64,000 nt of DNA from Endomychus coccineus (Eukaryota; Arthropoda; Insecta; Coleoptera; Endomychidae), in the NCBI GenBank assembly GCA_958510875.1, contig OY294070.1, forward strand, positions 23,303,631-23,367,630. The letters are read 5' to 3'. Below are positions 53,663-64,000 of the stretch, in pieces. How positions within the stretch are numbered: position 1 is the first letter of the stretch; every line of letters begins with the position of its first letter. The position numbers and the translations under genes were made by a program. Below the pieces are notes generated by a model. It was not told where the DNA came from. It worked only from the letters and a program-made list of their open reading frames with translations, and did no database searches.

Positions 53663-54430
53663 CTATACGCCATTCATTTCCAATGTACTACGAACATTTT
53701 TTGAATTTTTTGGATGGTCCTCTGCGTGGGACAGTTCAACAGCGCGATCTGTAAGGCTGTTTTTGACACTTTTTTTATAACTTGTTGGTGCAACGAAATT
53801 GAAGTGAAAATAACGTTGAGACCAAACTTCTTTAGTAAACCACGAAGTTTTTATTATCCCATCTGCATCATGCTTAATGTTCATATCTAGGAAGCTTATG
53901 GTCTTGTTCACTTCTATTTCACAGGTTAATTGAATTTTTCAGTGGAAATTGTTAAATGTATTAATCACGTATTGAATTTTATCATTGGGAACACACATTA
54001 GGCAATCATCCACATATCGTTTAAAGAATACTGGTTGAAAATCTAATAAATATATAACAGATTCCTCTAGGAATTCCATGATGGAGTTGACAATAGTAGC
54101 TGAAATAAGAGATTCCATTGCTGTGCCGAATATTTGCCCAAAATATTGTTCATCGTATTGAAAATAGTGCATTCTAAACAAACCTTTACTGCATTTATAA
54201 ATTCAGATTGATCCAGAGGTGTGTGGTTTTTAATTTCTGCCCAACGTTTTTTGATGCTTTTTTGGCTTAAAGCCAAAAGGACTGGTATATTTGTAAATGA
54301 AGAAATTAACAGATGATTTATATGTGATAGGATAGCTCTTATTTGGGTCGAAAAATAGATTTTGTTTGACGCTCCCCAAAAAGTTTCTAAATATTATAAA
54401 AAGGACTGGAAATGATCTCCTGGGCATTTA
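53663..54430 (-). pseudogene. PLE reverse transcriptase remnant
   Basis: N- to C-terminal order on the minus strand: SPFGFKPKKHQKTLGRN and a PLDQSEFINAVKVCLE stretch, then QYDEQYFGQIFGTAMESLIS and MEFLEESVIY, the catalytic box FKRYVDDCLMCV, and SFLDMNIKHDADGIIKTSWF with LSHAEDHPKNSKNVRS leading to the endonuclease. Penelope RTs relate to telomerase RT. Several frameshifts. Confidence 0.85.
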
Positions 54431-54469
54431 TTTCAACGTTAAACCGTACCCTACTCCACTTTTGTATTA

Positions 54470-54823
54470 TTTTATTGCCCTTTTTTGATAAAAGTTCGGA
54501 TAAATTGATTTCAACGCGACTTGTTTGCATTTACTGGGTTCGATTCGATGAAAAATCATTCGGAACTATATACAAATGCTTCCTATAACATTGGAAGATC
54601 CTTACTCAAATGTGAATTGGCGCCCCAATAGCTTTTGTGCTATTTAAGTTTTGTTTTTCCCCTAAAAACTGTAATAATTTGAATTGAGTAAAGGTCTTCC
54701 AATGTTGTAGGAAGCATTTGTGTATAGCTTTAAACGATTTTGAAACAAATTCAACCCAGTAATTGCAGACAAGCCGCGTTGAAATCTATTTATCCGAATT
54801 TTTAGCAAAAACGGGCAATAAAA
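54470..54823. mobile_element. foldback MITE at a PLE/non-LTR junction
   Basis: Ends TTTTATTGCCC and GGGCAATAAAA. Inverted matches continue inward (TCGGATAAAT.GATTTCAACGCG; GGAAGCATTTGT) so almost the whole 354 bp folds on itself. No coding sequence. Confidence 0.78.
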
Positions 54824-54842
54824 CGACACAGTTTTTCCTGAT

Positions 54843-56433
54843 CAGCTCAAATTTGCAGAAATAAAACTATTTATAAAAAAGGAGATCCAATGGAATACAC
54901 AAATTATAGGCCAATAGCATTGCTTTCCAACATTTCAAAAATATTCGAGAGAATATTTCATTCAAGAATATCAGCCTTTTTTGAAAAATATGGTCTATTT
55001 AGTGTATATCAGAATAGATTCAGAACAGGCAAGTCAACTATGAGGGCGATATATCAAATGCTGCAAAAAATATTAGAATCCCTAAGTAAAAAAGGATGTG
55101 TGGTCAGTACATTTCTCGATTTAAGTAAAGCATTCGACTCAATCAAACATAGCATATTATTTGAAAAACTAGAAAGATACGGAATAAGAGGAACGCCGCT
55201 TGAATTAATAAAATCTTATCTTCAAAAAAGACCTCAGTGCATTGTGCATGTGGACAAAACAGCTCAGAAACTGAAATCATCTGTAGAATATACGCAGCGA
55301 GGTGTACCGCAAGGGTAGATCTTAGGACCGCTGTTATTTATTATATATACCAACGATATGCCAGAATGGATTGACTACTTTGTAGCCACATATGCTGATG
55401 ACTCTGCAATTACCGCCCAAGAAAAGATTGATGAAGATCTACAGATAAATATACAAACCACGATCGAAAAGTTAGACCATTGGTACACTTCGAACAATCT
55501 AAAACTTAAAATAGATAAAACTGGGGTCATAAAATATTCTCTGACAGCCCAAGAGGACGGTATCATACCAATACAACTAACTCCAAATCAATCAGTAAGC
55601 TGTGAATTCTCTGCTAAATTCCTTGGCCTGCATATAGATGCCAGACTAGCTTGGAAGAAGCACATCGAGAAACTTTTAACGAAGATGAGTGGGACTACTT
55701 ATGCACTAAGAACTATCTCCTATATAATCTCAACTCAGGCATCGTTAACATCATACAGAGCATATCAAGAGGCTAACATAAGATATGGAATTATATTTTG
55801 GGGAGACTCGGTGAAAATAAGAGAAGTATTTATTGCACAAAAGAAAATCTTTCGTGCTGTACTTAAATTGAAACAAACTGAAAGCTGCAAAAGACATTTC
55901 AAAAACTATCAGCTACTGACGGTGTATAGTATCTACATATTAGAAGCCGCACTATTCGTCAAAAAGCATCCTGACATATTTGAAAAGTACGCATGTCAAC
56001 ATAATTACGGCACGAGAAATATGGAAAATCTAGTCCCACCAAAAACTGCATCAACCAGAATACAAAGGAATGCAGAAAATACACTAATAAAAATATGCAA
56101 TAAACTACCTGCTAACCTTAGAAAACTACCGATTAAACAATTCACGTACCAACTGAAGGCAATCCTAGTGAAATTCCCCATATACGATCTAGATGAATAT
56201 CTTAGCCTCACTCTTAATTGTAATATATGAAGATTTTATTAATTCTTCATATATTTTATCTATATTATAAGACATTTTATTTGTGTTTTATTCAAACTTG
56301 TCATATATACAGAAATATTTTAAAGTGTTATTATGTATTGTAACTTATATTTTATAATTTTTTACACGTCCTACGCCAAACTGGCATTTTGTATTGTATC
56401 ATGTGGACAAATAAATACCACTACTACTACTAC
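54843..56433 (+). mobile_element. CR1/Jockey-like non-LTR retrotransposon, 5'-truncated
   Basis: Contains an ORF2 that is open from about 54848 to 56230 except for one stop, then a 200-bp 3' UTR ending in (ACT)n at 56420-56433. It is inserted between PLE-derived sequences of opposite orientation (54350-54469 and 56435 onward). The least damaged non-LTR copy in the window. Confidence 0.85.
54848..56230 (+). pseudogene. non-LTR ORF2: reverse transcriptase to C-terminus, one nonsense codon
   Basis: In one frame: MEYTNYRPIALLSNISKIFE, NRFRTGKSTMRAI, VVSTFLDLSKAFDSIKHSIL (first catalytic Asp), YTQRGVPQG, a TAG at 55316, ILGPLLFIIYTNDM, TYADDSAITAQE (catalytic YADD), NNLKLKIDKTGVIKYS, KFLGLHIDARLAWKKHIEKL, YGIIFWGDSVKIREVFIAQK and a TRNMENLV-type C-terminus ending LNCNI. 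The endonuclease domain and ORF1 are missing. Only the single TAG, in place of the residue between PQG and ILGPLLF, breaks the frame, so the copy is young. Confidence 0.9.
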
Positions 56434-56434
56434 A

Positions 56435-56890
56435 GTAAAGTGGGAGACGGTTCAACGTTGAAATAAACGTCCAGGAGGTTATGTGCCATTTTATAATATT
56501 TAGAAGCTTTTCTGGAGACGTCAAACAAAATCTATTTTTCGAGTCAAATAAGAGCCGCCCCAACGGGGATAGATTGCTTTTTATAAATTCATTAAAATGC
56601 CATGAGTCCTTCACATAATATTCATTTTTTCAAATTATATTGTTAACAGACTTTGATAAATTGTAAGTAGGCGCTCCAATATTATTTACAATGAGTATTT
56701 CGATTATTCGTGTTCCTGGTAGTTACGGCGACGTGAGCATTTTTAATTTAAATTGGTGCGATAAGGACGCATTGCCTATTTCCCAAAATTTATATATAAT
56801 TCTAATTTGAACTATTTCTTTTTCGGAAATATGAGAAAGATGGAATTTAACAATTTTGGTTTTGCTTATATCTAAGGTAAGTGCATTAAA
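56435..56890 (+). mobile_element. PLE 5' and terminal-repeat remnant, plus strand
   Basis: 56450-56560 matches the reverse complement of 54350-54450 (CAACGTTGAAATAAA, GGAGACGTCAAACAAAATCT). 56700-56775 resembles the PLE arm (CGATTATTCGTG, GACGTGAGCATTTTT, GTGCGATAAGGACGC). No hammerhead core is preserved here. Confidence 0.6.
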
Positions 56891-57675
56891 TTATGTGTAA
56901 TACTTGAAGGCTGACGTGAAACTAGGACTCATTTCCGTTGATATAACTCGGGATTCACAGACGTGCACGCGTACCACCATAATCATAGACATGCCACATT
57001 TGACAACCCGGTATTATTGAGTAGACTACGTTGCTTTTACAGCTCGTGTTACGGGTGGGGGTTCTATTTAAAGTTATGTTTATTTGAATTGCTAGATTTA
57101 CGCTTACCACTTTATTTTATACGCTCGTTGTGATATACTGCTCGGCTGACATTTATATAATAAGAAAATTGAATTAACTTGCATGTTAACATGTAATTAT
57201 TATCATGAACCTGCTATGGGAAAATATACAAGTTACAGTTATTTCACAGTGAAAATTGTTGAAAGTTGTGAGAATGTTCGTTTCAAGGCGAGCATAAATT
57301 ATCTACTATCCTGAATTGAAAACTTCCGCGAAACGAGGTACTGTTAAAGCCGCACAACTTTAGGCCAACGTGCCAAAGACTCTTTTCACAATTCTGTTCC
57401 AAAACAATCAGTCATCAGAGGTTTAACAAAGGAGGGTTGCAAGTTATAGGGGACACCAAATTTAATGAAAATTATGAATTAAACTCGATTTTTCCGAGAC
57501 AATTAATCGGTTTGTATCCCGTGAGCCCCCAAAATACATAGATGGATAGCTAGATAGCTTATTCACCGTGTTAGATATGAATACATCAACGGCAGGCAAT
57601 TAAAATTTAAACGAAACTTATAAATTCACTATGGCCGCATCTACTTTAAAGAAATGGAGATAGTTTACACATCAG
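56891..57675. other. no recognisable gene
   Basis: Nothing supported. Confidence 0.4.
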
Positions 57676-57800
57676 CTTGTAAATAGATTAAAATCGCAGG
57701 GGGCGAAATCTGGAGAGAATGGTGGATGACGAACCAATTCCTAGCGCAATACATGCAATTTTGCCATTGCGACTGCGGGCGTTTTTGCTCCAAATTGGGG
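57676..57800 (-). pseudogene. mariner C-terminal scrap
   Basis: The minus strand gives NARSRNGKIA (after the second Asp) and, with a shift, SPDFAPCDFN around the third Asp. Adjoins BEL gag sequence. Confidence 0.6.
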
Positions 57801-57837
57801 TCGAATCAGCCAGATTCAACCTCCGCTGAATGAGTGC

Positions 57838-58717
57838 TGCCTGTCCTAAAAATTCCATCAACAAATCCAATCGATTTCTGGTTGACTTATCATTTGCTTG
57901 TTCAAAGGGTTCCTCCGCCACAATAGCTGCATCTCTTTCGGAAGACTTGACTCAACTAATGAATATAGCTATGTCGCTGGATCAGCATTCTCCAATTTCA
58001 AATTCTTCAGAGCTCTCAAATAAGACTGCAACTTCAGGTGTAACTTATTGAAGGGAATCTTGTTGGTTGAGTTGAAGTTAGCGATCACTAAATTCAAAAT
58101 CTTCCCTATGTAGACTTGGAGTAATAGGTCCTCATTTCCATAACGATTCTTCAAAGCCTCAACTGTTACATTATAAATCTCTGCACTCGATGGGTAACTT
58201 GATACTATATTATACGCAACAGTTCCTTCTTTGAGCGAAAGAAGCAGGTAGTCAAACTTATCACTTTCGTATAAGGTTGGGTCTTTATCAATTTTGTCAA
58301 ACTGAGCCCAATACCTAAGCCAATTCTTAACTTCTCCGCTGAATTTCTTCATCTCTAACTTTGGTAGTCGATATCCTCTCATACCACGTCCACTATCCGA
58401 TCCAACATCAATACCATGTGCAGGTGGAGGAATTGAGGGTTCCTGTGACTCCAAAGCATTTATCCGTCTCCATCCGGACTTCATCAATTTTCAACTGTAA
58501 ATTCTGAATTTGTTCATATTTTCCATCTTGCTGTGCATCTGGGGTGTCATCGTGGGCCATTTGTTCCAAAATCTATTCATCTAGCTCATTAACTTTATCC
58601 TGTGTCTTCTTCAACACCCCCATGGTCAAGATCACCCTATCTTTATCTCTATCTTTCAGCTACATACTTTTTGGCACCATTTCGAATAGACCTACGTTCT
58701 CGTTTCCACATAACCAT
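57838..58717 (-). pseudogene. BEL/Pao-type gag (DUF1759-like)
   Basis: Starts MVMWKRERRSIRNGAKKYVA at 58717, has a coiled-coil-like stretch ending in a stop (KKTQDKVNELDE), and after a frame shift gives the conserved gag block RLPKLEMKKFSGEVKNWLRY, FDKIDKDPTLYESDKFDYLL and TVEALKNRYGNEDLLLQVYI. It then continues in another frame as TRNRLDLLMEFLG. Gag would form the retrotransposon particle. No LTR or pol found alongside; a mariner scrap cuts it off. Confidence 0.78.
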
Positions 58718-59015
58718 CACGTCGGGGTCACCACATCTTCGGAAGAACAAGAAGTGTCAATTCTTCCTGCAGGTGAAATTCCAGAATGAGGCGATTCTCA
58801 ACCACCAGGTGATGGAGAAGTTGTTGAAGAGAAAGAGAAAACTGTATCACCTGAACCTCCATTGCTAAGCCAGGCACCTGATCATGAAATTAAGCCCCAG
58901 GTAGTGAATCTATTGGAGAAGAATGTTTATGCCCAGAAGAATCTGTTCCAATCAAAGAGCCAGGTATAGGTGAAGAGATTGAATGTATTTGTGAGGAACT
59001 ATCCCTCCAATCATC
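58718..59015. other. junction between BEL and Copia remnants
   Basis: The plus strand is open with acidic and Pro-rich codons (EVVEEKEKTVSPEPPLLSQA), but the flanking retroelements read on the minus strand. Probably chance or part of the Copia linker. Confidence 0.35.
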
Positions 59016-59907
59016 TCAAGCCACTTTGTGCTCGGAACAAATGAAAATATATATCCCTGACATCCTTAAACATAATATAGGATTAATCATATCTGAATCT
59101 TCTGAAGGTACTTTTGAATGTGCTTGTATACATTCAGATTCTGCAGACTCTTCTCTCGCAACATTCTCAGTTTGTGATTGTCCGTCTGTTGAAATATTGA
59201 TATCTGCTGTGAAGTCTTTTTTACGTTCATTTCCATATTTTCTGATAATAATGATGATGAGGATGAGGACTTCAACAATAGTTCCAATACTTTCTATAAT
59301 TTGTAGATTCTGAAAATACGTCTTTTGACATTTCATATGTGTCAGATATGAATTCATTTTCGCGGAACGCAGCATCTCTTTTAATAACTAATTTCTTAGT
59401 TTTAGGGTGAATAAAACGGTACCCTTTCGAATTCTCACTGTAACCAACAAAGATATGTTCTTCAGCTTTGGGGTCCATTTTCCTTCTTTTCTGTTTCGGC
59501 ACAAAAACTAAAGCTTTACAACCAAATACTTTCAGATGTGATAATTACCTCGGTTTCTTTCCCGTCCAAATTTCAGATGGTGTAACGTTTCGAAGTGCTT
59601 TTGTTGGAACACAGTTTTTTAAGTAAGTAGCCGTGTTAACTGCTTCAGCCCAAAAACATGTACTCAACTTTGAACGGAATAAAATACTTCGAGCTGTTTC
59701 CATCAAAGTTCTATTAACTCTTTCAGCTACGCCATTCTGTTGTGGATTATAAGGAACCGTAGTTTGATGTTGAATTCCAGCAGATTTGAGAATTTGTAGT
59801 AACCTACCGTTAACGTATTCTGTGCCGTTATCAGTTCTGAGACATTTCATCCTGCAACCAGTAAGGTTTTCAGCAAATTCTTTATACTCTTTTGAATTTT
59901 TCTGCAA
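59016..59907 (-). pseudogene. Copia integrase remnant
   Basis: From 59907: CRMKCLRTDNGTEYVNGRLL (second catalytic Asp), QQNGVAERVNRTLMETARSI (catalytic Glu in AERxNRT), STCFWAEAVNTATYLKN, then after a frame shift HLKVFGCKALVFVPKQKRRK and EEHIFVGYSENSKGYRFIHP, with KLVIKRDAAFRENEF. An acidic linker follows to 59016. The N-terminal zinc-binding part, protease and RT are absent. Clear Ty1/Copia pattern. Confidence 0.85.
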
Positions 59908-60531
59908 ATGATACTTTTACTCTTTTACTATGTCACCTATGTTAAGAGTTCTACTAATGTGTCCCTGTTTCTTAGAATTTTTGTTGTTTGTACAATTTTT
60001 ATATTAAATAAATAAAATGAGCAAATTTTCTTTGCATTATATGTCATCGCAAAAATGCTGGATTATGACTGTAAATCTTGAAAAGCATATTTGAATCTAT
60101 TGGTCATGTCATTTTAAATCTCATTAATACGTCATTTGACGAATCAAGTATCAAGTATTGAGATCAAGCAGAATGCGTCTTATTGTGAGCTGACGAAAAT
60201 TAATCTCAGACATACGATGGCAGCAATATTAGGAAGGTCCTCCACTTGTGGATCCAAAGTGGAATTTGCTGCGAACATTCCAGCGTAAAGGTTGGCTCTT
60301 TCTTGTGGTTTATAGTATCCAGTGTGCCATCACCTTTGGTTTTGGGAGGGAATGAGCTGGAAGTGAAATTTCTGCCAATTGCTTTCGCGAAAGTCCAAAA
60401 CAAAAGTAATTTGAAAGTCTGTAATAATTATTTCAAATATTTTCCAAATATTGGTATAATAGAGATAGGTTTGTAATTGCTAACTATATCCCAATCACCC
60501 TTTATAAAAATTGGTCTGACAAATATTTAAA
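59908..60531. other. no recognisable gene
   Basis: Nothing supported. Confidence 0.4.
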
Positions 60532-60533
60532 TA

Positions 60534-61960
60534 CAGGGTGTTTCAGTTTTTTTGTTCATAACTTTGGTAAACGATAGAACTTCTGAAAATAATAGGGGTC
60601 TTTCATATAAGAATTTTCTTTAAATCACTTCGTTTCCTAGATCGTTGTAGTCTTGAAAAATTTTGACATTTTCTTCATTATCTTTTGAACAAATGGAAAT
60701 TTTCAGTTCAAACTTGGTAAACTTTAGTTTTACTGGATGAGAAATTCTGCTGGTAAAAAATGTTCTTGAGACAAGTACAGTAGCGTAGTTATGGGGTTAT
60801 ATACACATTTGAACCCTTAAAAATTCTACGCCAATCGTCGGAAATTATTATTGTGCATAAATTTAGAAACTCTGATTTATTTTCTATAAGAAAGTATTCG
60901 TGATAAATTTTTCTTGGAAGCTTCCTGTTCGAGATATTTTCATTTTTCTAATCAGGGTCATCTTATGGAATTTTTTCTGAAAGGCTATTTAAAAAGTAAA
61001 AAAATATTTAAATACCTGTTAATTGGTAACGATAAAAAATAATTCATAATTCATGCTCAAAATGAATCACGAAGACATGTGGGAAGAAACACCACGCAAT
61101 GAGGGAACAAATGCATGGATACAATTGGATGACTCCTGCCCATTTTGGAAGATAAGTATGAGAATGGTTAAATAGGAAGTATGATGAAAGATGGATTGGT
61201 AGAGGTGGTCCAGTTGCATAACCTCCTCGATCACCTGATCTTAATCCTCTGAACTTTTTTGCTTGGGGTTATTTGAAAGATAAAGCTTATGCCACTTCGG
61301 TTCATAATAGAGAAGATCTACTGAATCGTATTAGAAGAGCTTGTCGTGAAATAAATAATTAAATGTTAATTCGAACAAGAAGGTCGTTGAGAAATCTATG
61401 TCGCCGTTGCGTTGAAGTAAATGAATCATTTTGAGCATTTATTATGAATTATTAGTTATCGTTAGCAATAAATAAGAATTTAAATATTTTTTTACTTTTT
61501 AAAAAGCCTTTCAAAAAAATTCCATAAGATAACCCTGATTATAAAAATGGAAATATCTCGAACAGGAAGCCTCCAAATGAAATTTATCAAAAATACTTTG
61601 TATAGAAAGTAAATCAAAGTTTTTAAAATTGAACACAATAATAATTCCGACCATTGGCGTAGAATTTTAAGGGTTTTAATGTGTACAAAACCTCGTAACT
61701 ACGCTACTGTACATGTCTCAAAGACATTTTGTCATCAAAAAAATTTCGCGTCCAGTAAAACTGAAGTTTACCAAGTTTGAACTGAAAATCTTCATTTGTT
61801 TAGAAGATAATGAAGAAAAGTTAAAAACTTTTCAAAATTTCAACACCCTGTATCTCGGAAATGAAGTGATTTAGAGAAAAAATTTATATGAAAGACCCCT
61901 ATTATTTTTAGAAGTTCTATCGTTTACCGAAGTTATGAACGAAAAAACTGAAACACCCTG
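60534..61960. mobile_element. Tc1/mariner-like foldback with about 530-bp arms
   Basis: CAGGGTGTTTCAGTTTTTT and its inverse mark the ends; TA flanks both (60532-60533, 61961-61962). The arms run about 60534-61075 and 61425-61960 and keep strong similarity throughout, far longer than usual mariner termini. Only about 350 bp of transposase C-terminus remain between them. A related single arm lies at 50601. Confidence 0.85.
61063..61440 (+). pseudogene. Tc1/mariner-like transposase C-terminus
   Basis: Frames read NHEDMWEETPRNEGTNAWIQ, RWIGRGGPVA, PPRSPDLNPLNFFAWGYLKD (third Asp), LLNRIRRACREIN and RSLRNLCRRCVEVNE. Stops and shifts throughout. It is the only coding part of the foldback element. 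Confidence 0.72.
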
Positions 61961-61962
61961 TA

Positions 61963-62695
61963 TATACAGTAGAGCGTCGATAATGCGAACTAATTGGGAC
62001 CGAAGGTGATACATAATTTGAATAGTGACGATCGTAGCGCCTTAAGAAAGCCATCTCGCTGCACCAACTTCATGGAATCTTCTTCGCATGAACTATCTCG
62101 CTAGATGTATTATCCAAGAACGTAAAGTCAACCTGTACATTGTTGTTTTTAATTAATTTTCGAACATTTTATAAATTGATCATCATTCAGAAGGAATACC
62201 TCTGATCCGGCATGACTGGCCACAATGGCAACGTGCAACGATGAAAAGCAATATTAGATCTGCTTTAAAGTTGAAATGGTAACAAAAGAGCGAAAAGAAA
62301 TTATATCGGCGAGAATGATAGACTCGCGTGGGAACCTACGTTTCGTTTTGGTATAGTCACAAGCGATTTGGTCACAGGAATAGGTGTTATAATAAACATG
62401 AGAAATGTTCAAAACTAATCATAAGTCATAGTCCTCATTTTTGTTTCTTACATCATCTGAATCATCCACAATGTACCAATGGGGGCCCGTTAAAACTCTT
62501 CACACATCTCTCAACCCTCTAAGGAATTGACAATCATTGAGTTGATAAAAGGCTCAGGTCAAATGTTACCATACAACTTTTATGTACTTTTTTCATTAAA
62601 TGTATATAGAGTTTTACAATATGTCACAATAGGTTAAATCTTTTGTGCCGACATACTCCATCACTATTCTCCAGCAGTGTCACCGTATGTCCAAA
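61963..62695. other. no recognisable gene
   Basis: Nothing supported. Confidence 0.4.
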
Positions 62696-62699
62696 TTGG

Positions 62700-63645
62700 T
62701 TCAATAATTGATTTATGGAGTGCGGCAAAATATACCCAGCCATGGAACATTGTTGCATGAAGCCCCAGGGCTAGATTCTGAGGCTACTCCTTTTCATTAT
62801 CCATATAAATGACGCACCACTCTCCATTGATCCCAAGAAATGCACATTATTTGCTGATGTCTCAACGGTCGATGCTGCAGTAATACCAGTGAAGAGTTCA
62901 CAGTAAAATACAAAACTACCGAAAACAACCATGAAAAGTGGTTTACCATTAACAAATTTGAGTTGAATCATGGCAAAACCCAACATTTAACCATTTCTTT
63001 TAATCATGAATAAGAACTGTATTGTTGAAGTATTAGGTATAACTATCGACGACTCTCTGAATTGGTGCTGCCTTGTCACAATTCTAAGATCCAAACTATC
63101 CACAGTAATTTATAGATGGGGTCCCTCAAAATATACCCAGCCATGGGATATTGTTGCATGGTGCCCCCCAGGGCTCTGGGGCTACTCCTCTTATTATCAA
63201 TATCAGTGACCTACCTCTCTACATTGAACCCAATAAATGCACATTACTTGCTGATGACTCAACAGTCCGGTGCTGCAGTAATACCAAAAAATAACTTATA
63301 GTCAAACCCAAAACTACTGAAAGTCACTCTGAGAAGTGGTTGCTCTTGTGTCAAAAACTGTAGAAAATTATGGTGGTTCAAAACAATTAGTTTTACATTG
63401 TAAACCCTGAAAAGTGGTTTACAAGTAACAAATTGAAGCTGAATCATGACAAAAACCAACATTTAACCATTTCTCCAAATCGTAAACTCAATAACAACTG
63501 TAGTGTTAAGCTATCACGTATATCTATCGACGACTGTCTGAATTGATGCTCTCTAAGATCCAAACTATCTACAGTAACTTATATATGGGGTGCGGCAAAA
63601 TATACCCAGCAAAGGAATATTATTTTAATTGTGTTATTTCTTCAA
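62700..63645 (+). pseudogene. non-LTR RT segment, repeated about 2.2 times in tandem
   Basis: Unit starts at about 62715, 63113 and 63583 share AAATATACCCAGCCATGG-type sequence. Each codes for the RT palm: SIDPKKCTLFADVSTVDAA (altered FADDST), EKWFTINKFELNHGKTQHLT and VEVLGITIDDSLNWCC in the first, with matching but more broken frames in the second. The third is only a start. Units are about 400 and 470 bp. No other RT domain is attached. Confidence 0.7.
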
Positions 63646-63695
63646 CAACAAAAGTAAAATTTTATATCAAAGTAGAAAGATACATAATCTTGTTA

Positions 63696-64000
63696 TGGTA
63701 CGTTATTCACCTCAAGAATACGCAGGAATTGTTAAATTGTTTTCCAAAACTTTTCTTCGATAACAATTTCGAGTCAACGCGCTTTTATGAGTGCGTATCC
63801 ACACAGAGAAACAGTTAACCATTCAGCAAACGCGTTTCAGCAGAATGGAACAGTAAGTAATGAGAAGCACACTGGAAGATCTCGTTGTGGTCATTCAAAC
63901 GAAGAACTTGAGCTTGTTCGGGCTGACGTTCAAGCAGAATCAACAACTTTCACAAGAAGACGTGCGGCGCAATTAGATTTATCGGAACGGACTTCGAAAA
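63696..64000 (+). pseudogene. Tc1/mariner-like transposase N-terminus, runs off window
   Basis: The ATG at 63696 begins MVRYSPQEYAGIVKLFSKTF; then with shifts NGTVSNEKHTGRSRCGHSNE and ADVQAESTTFTRRRAAQLDL with SERTS, two helix-turn-helix regions of this family. At least one frameshift precedes 63800. The catalytic part lies beyond the right edge. Confidence 0.65.

Larger units (their letters stand above)
52193..54469 (-). mobile_element. PLE copy, split by a TAGTCGAGG foldback and internally deleted
   Basis: 52193-52230 and 53644-53660 match the GIY-YIG coding region at about 745-795 and are separated only by the foldback, so they were one piece. Beyond that, relative to the left-edge copy, the sequence jumps to position 1139. 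The RT part follows rightwards: 53911-53663, 54181-53939 and 54427-54230 on the minus strand. A MITE starts at 54470. Confidence 0.82.

Overview
This is eukaryotic, almost certainly arthropod and probably insect, nuclear DNA. It is AT-rich, has no operons or bacterial signals, and is packed with degenerate transposable elements typical of large insect genomes: mariner and Tc1-like elements, pogo-like, hAT, P/THAP-like, Penelope-like (PLE), CR1/Jockey-like and R1-like non-LTR elements, and pieces of Gypsy, BEL/Pao and Copia. I see no host protein-coding gene, rRNA or tRNA that I can support. Nearly every recognisable reading frame is a transposase, reverse transcriptase, integrase, recombinase or gag remnant, and most carry stops or frameshifts. 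The clear exception is an intact 545-residue pogo-like transposase.

Layout. 0-2 kb: a Tc1-like transposase gene split by a PLE that has inverted terminal repeats, each with a hammerhead ribozyme. 3.6-6.2 kb: a mariner copy split by an intact pogo-like element. 6.4-9.2 kb: a hAT remnant split by a foldback element with arms of about 600 bp and a Cys-rich gene fragment. 9.9-10.9 kb: first copy of a foldback family ending in TAGTCGAGG. 11.9-16.3 kb: mariner, Gypsy, hAT MITE, PLE and non-LTR remnants. 17.1-20.0 kb: a mariner end, a duplicated minisatellite block and another copy of the foldback family. 20.8-24.7 kb: non-LTR remnants, then nested inverted-repeat elements holding a THAP exon and a spliced tyrosine-recombinase gene. 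25.5-33.5 kb: another long-arm foldback, several mariners, a GC-rich repeat and a 38-bp palindrome with an 8-bp duplication. 35-41 kb: a non-LTR element with three nested MITEs, then a tandem duplication around a (TTTGTA)n microsatellite. 42-51.7 kb: Tc1-like elements and several non-LTR copies. 51.7-57 kb: a non-LTR fragment, a PLE disrupted by the best-preserved TAGTCGAGG foldback, a MITE and a nearly intact non-LTR ORF2. 57.7-64 kb: BEL gag, Copia integrase, a Tc1 foldback with arms of about 530 bp, a triplicated RT segment and the start of another transposase.

The genes do not form a pathway; the window records nested insertions. Several are dated relative to one another by target-site duplications and by comparison with related empty sites inside the window. 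Two things look least explained. One is a foldback family (three copies, two with 3-bp duplications) whose loop contains tandem units sharing the motif GGTCGCTGATCACGAAT, also found once outside the family. The other is a tyrosine-recombinase cassette bounded by inverted GTGAGAAA arms, lying next to a THAP exon inside two sets of terminal inverted repeats.
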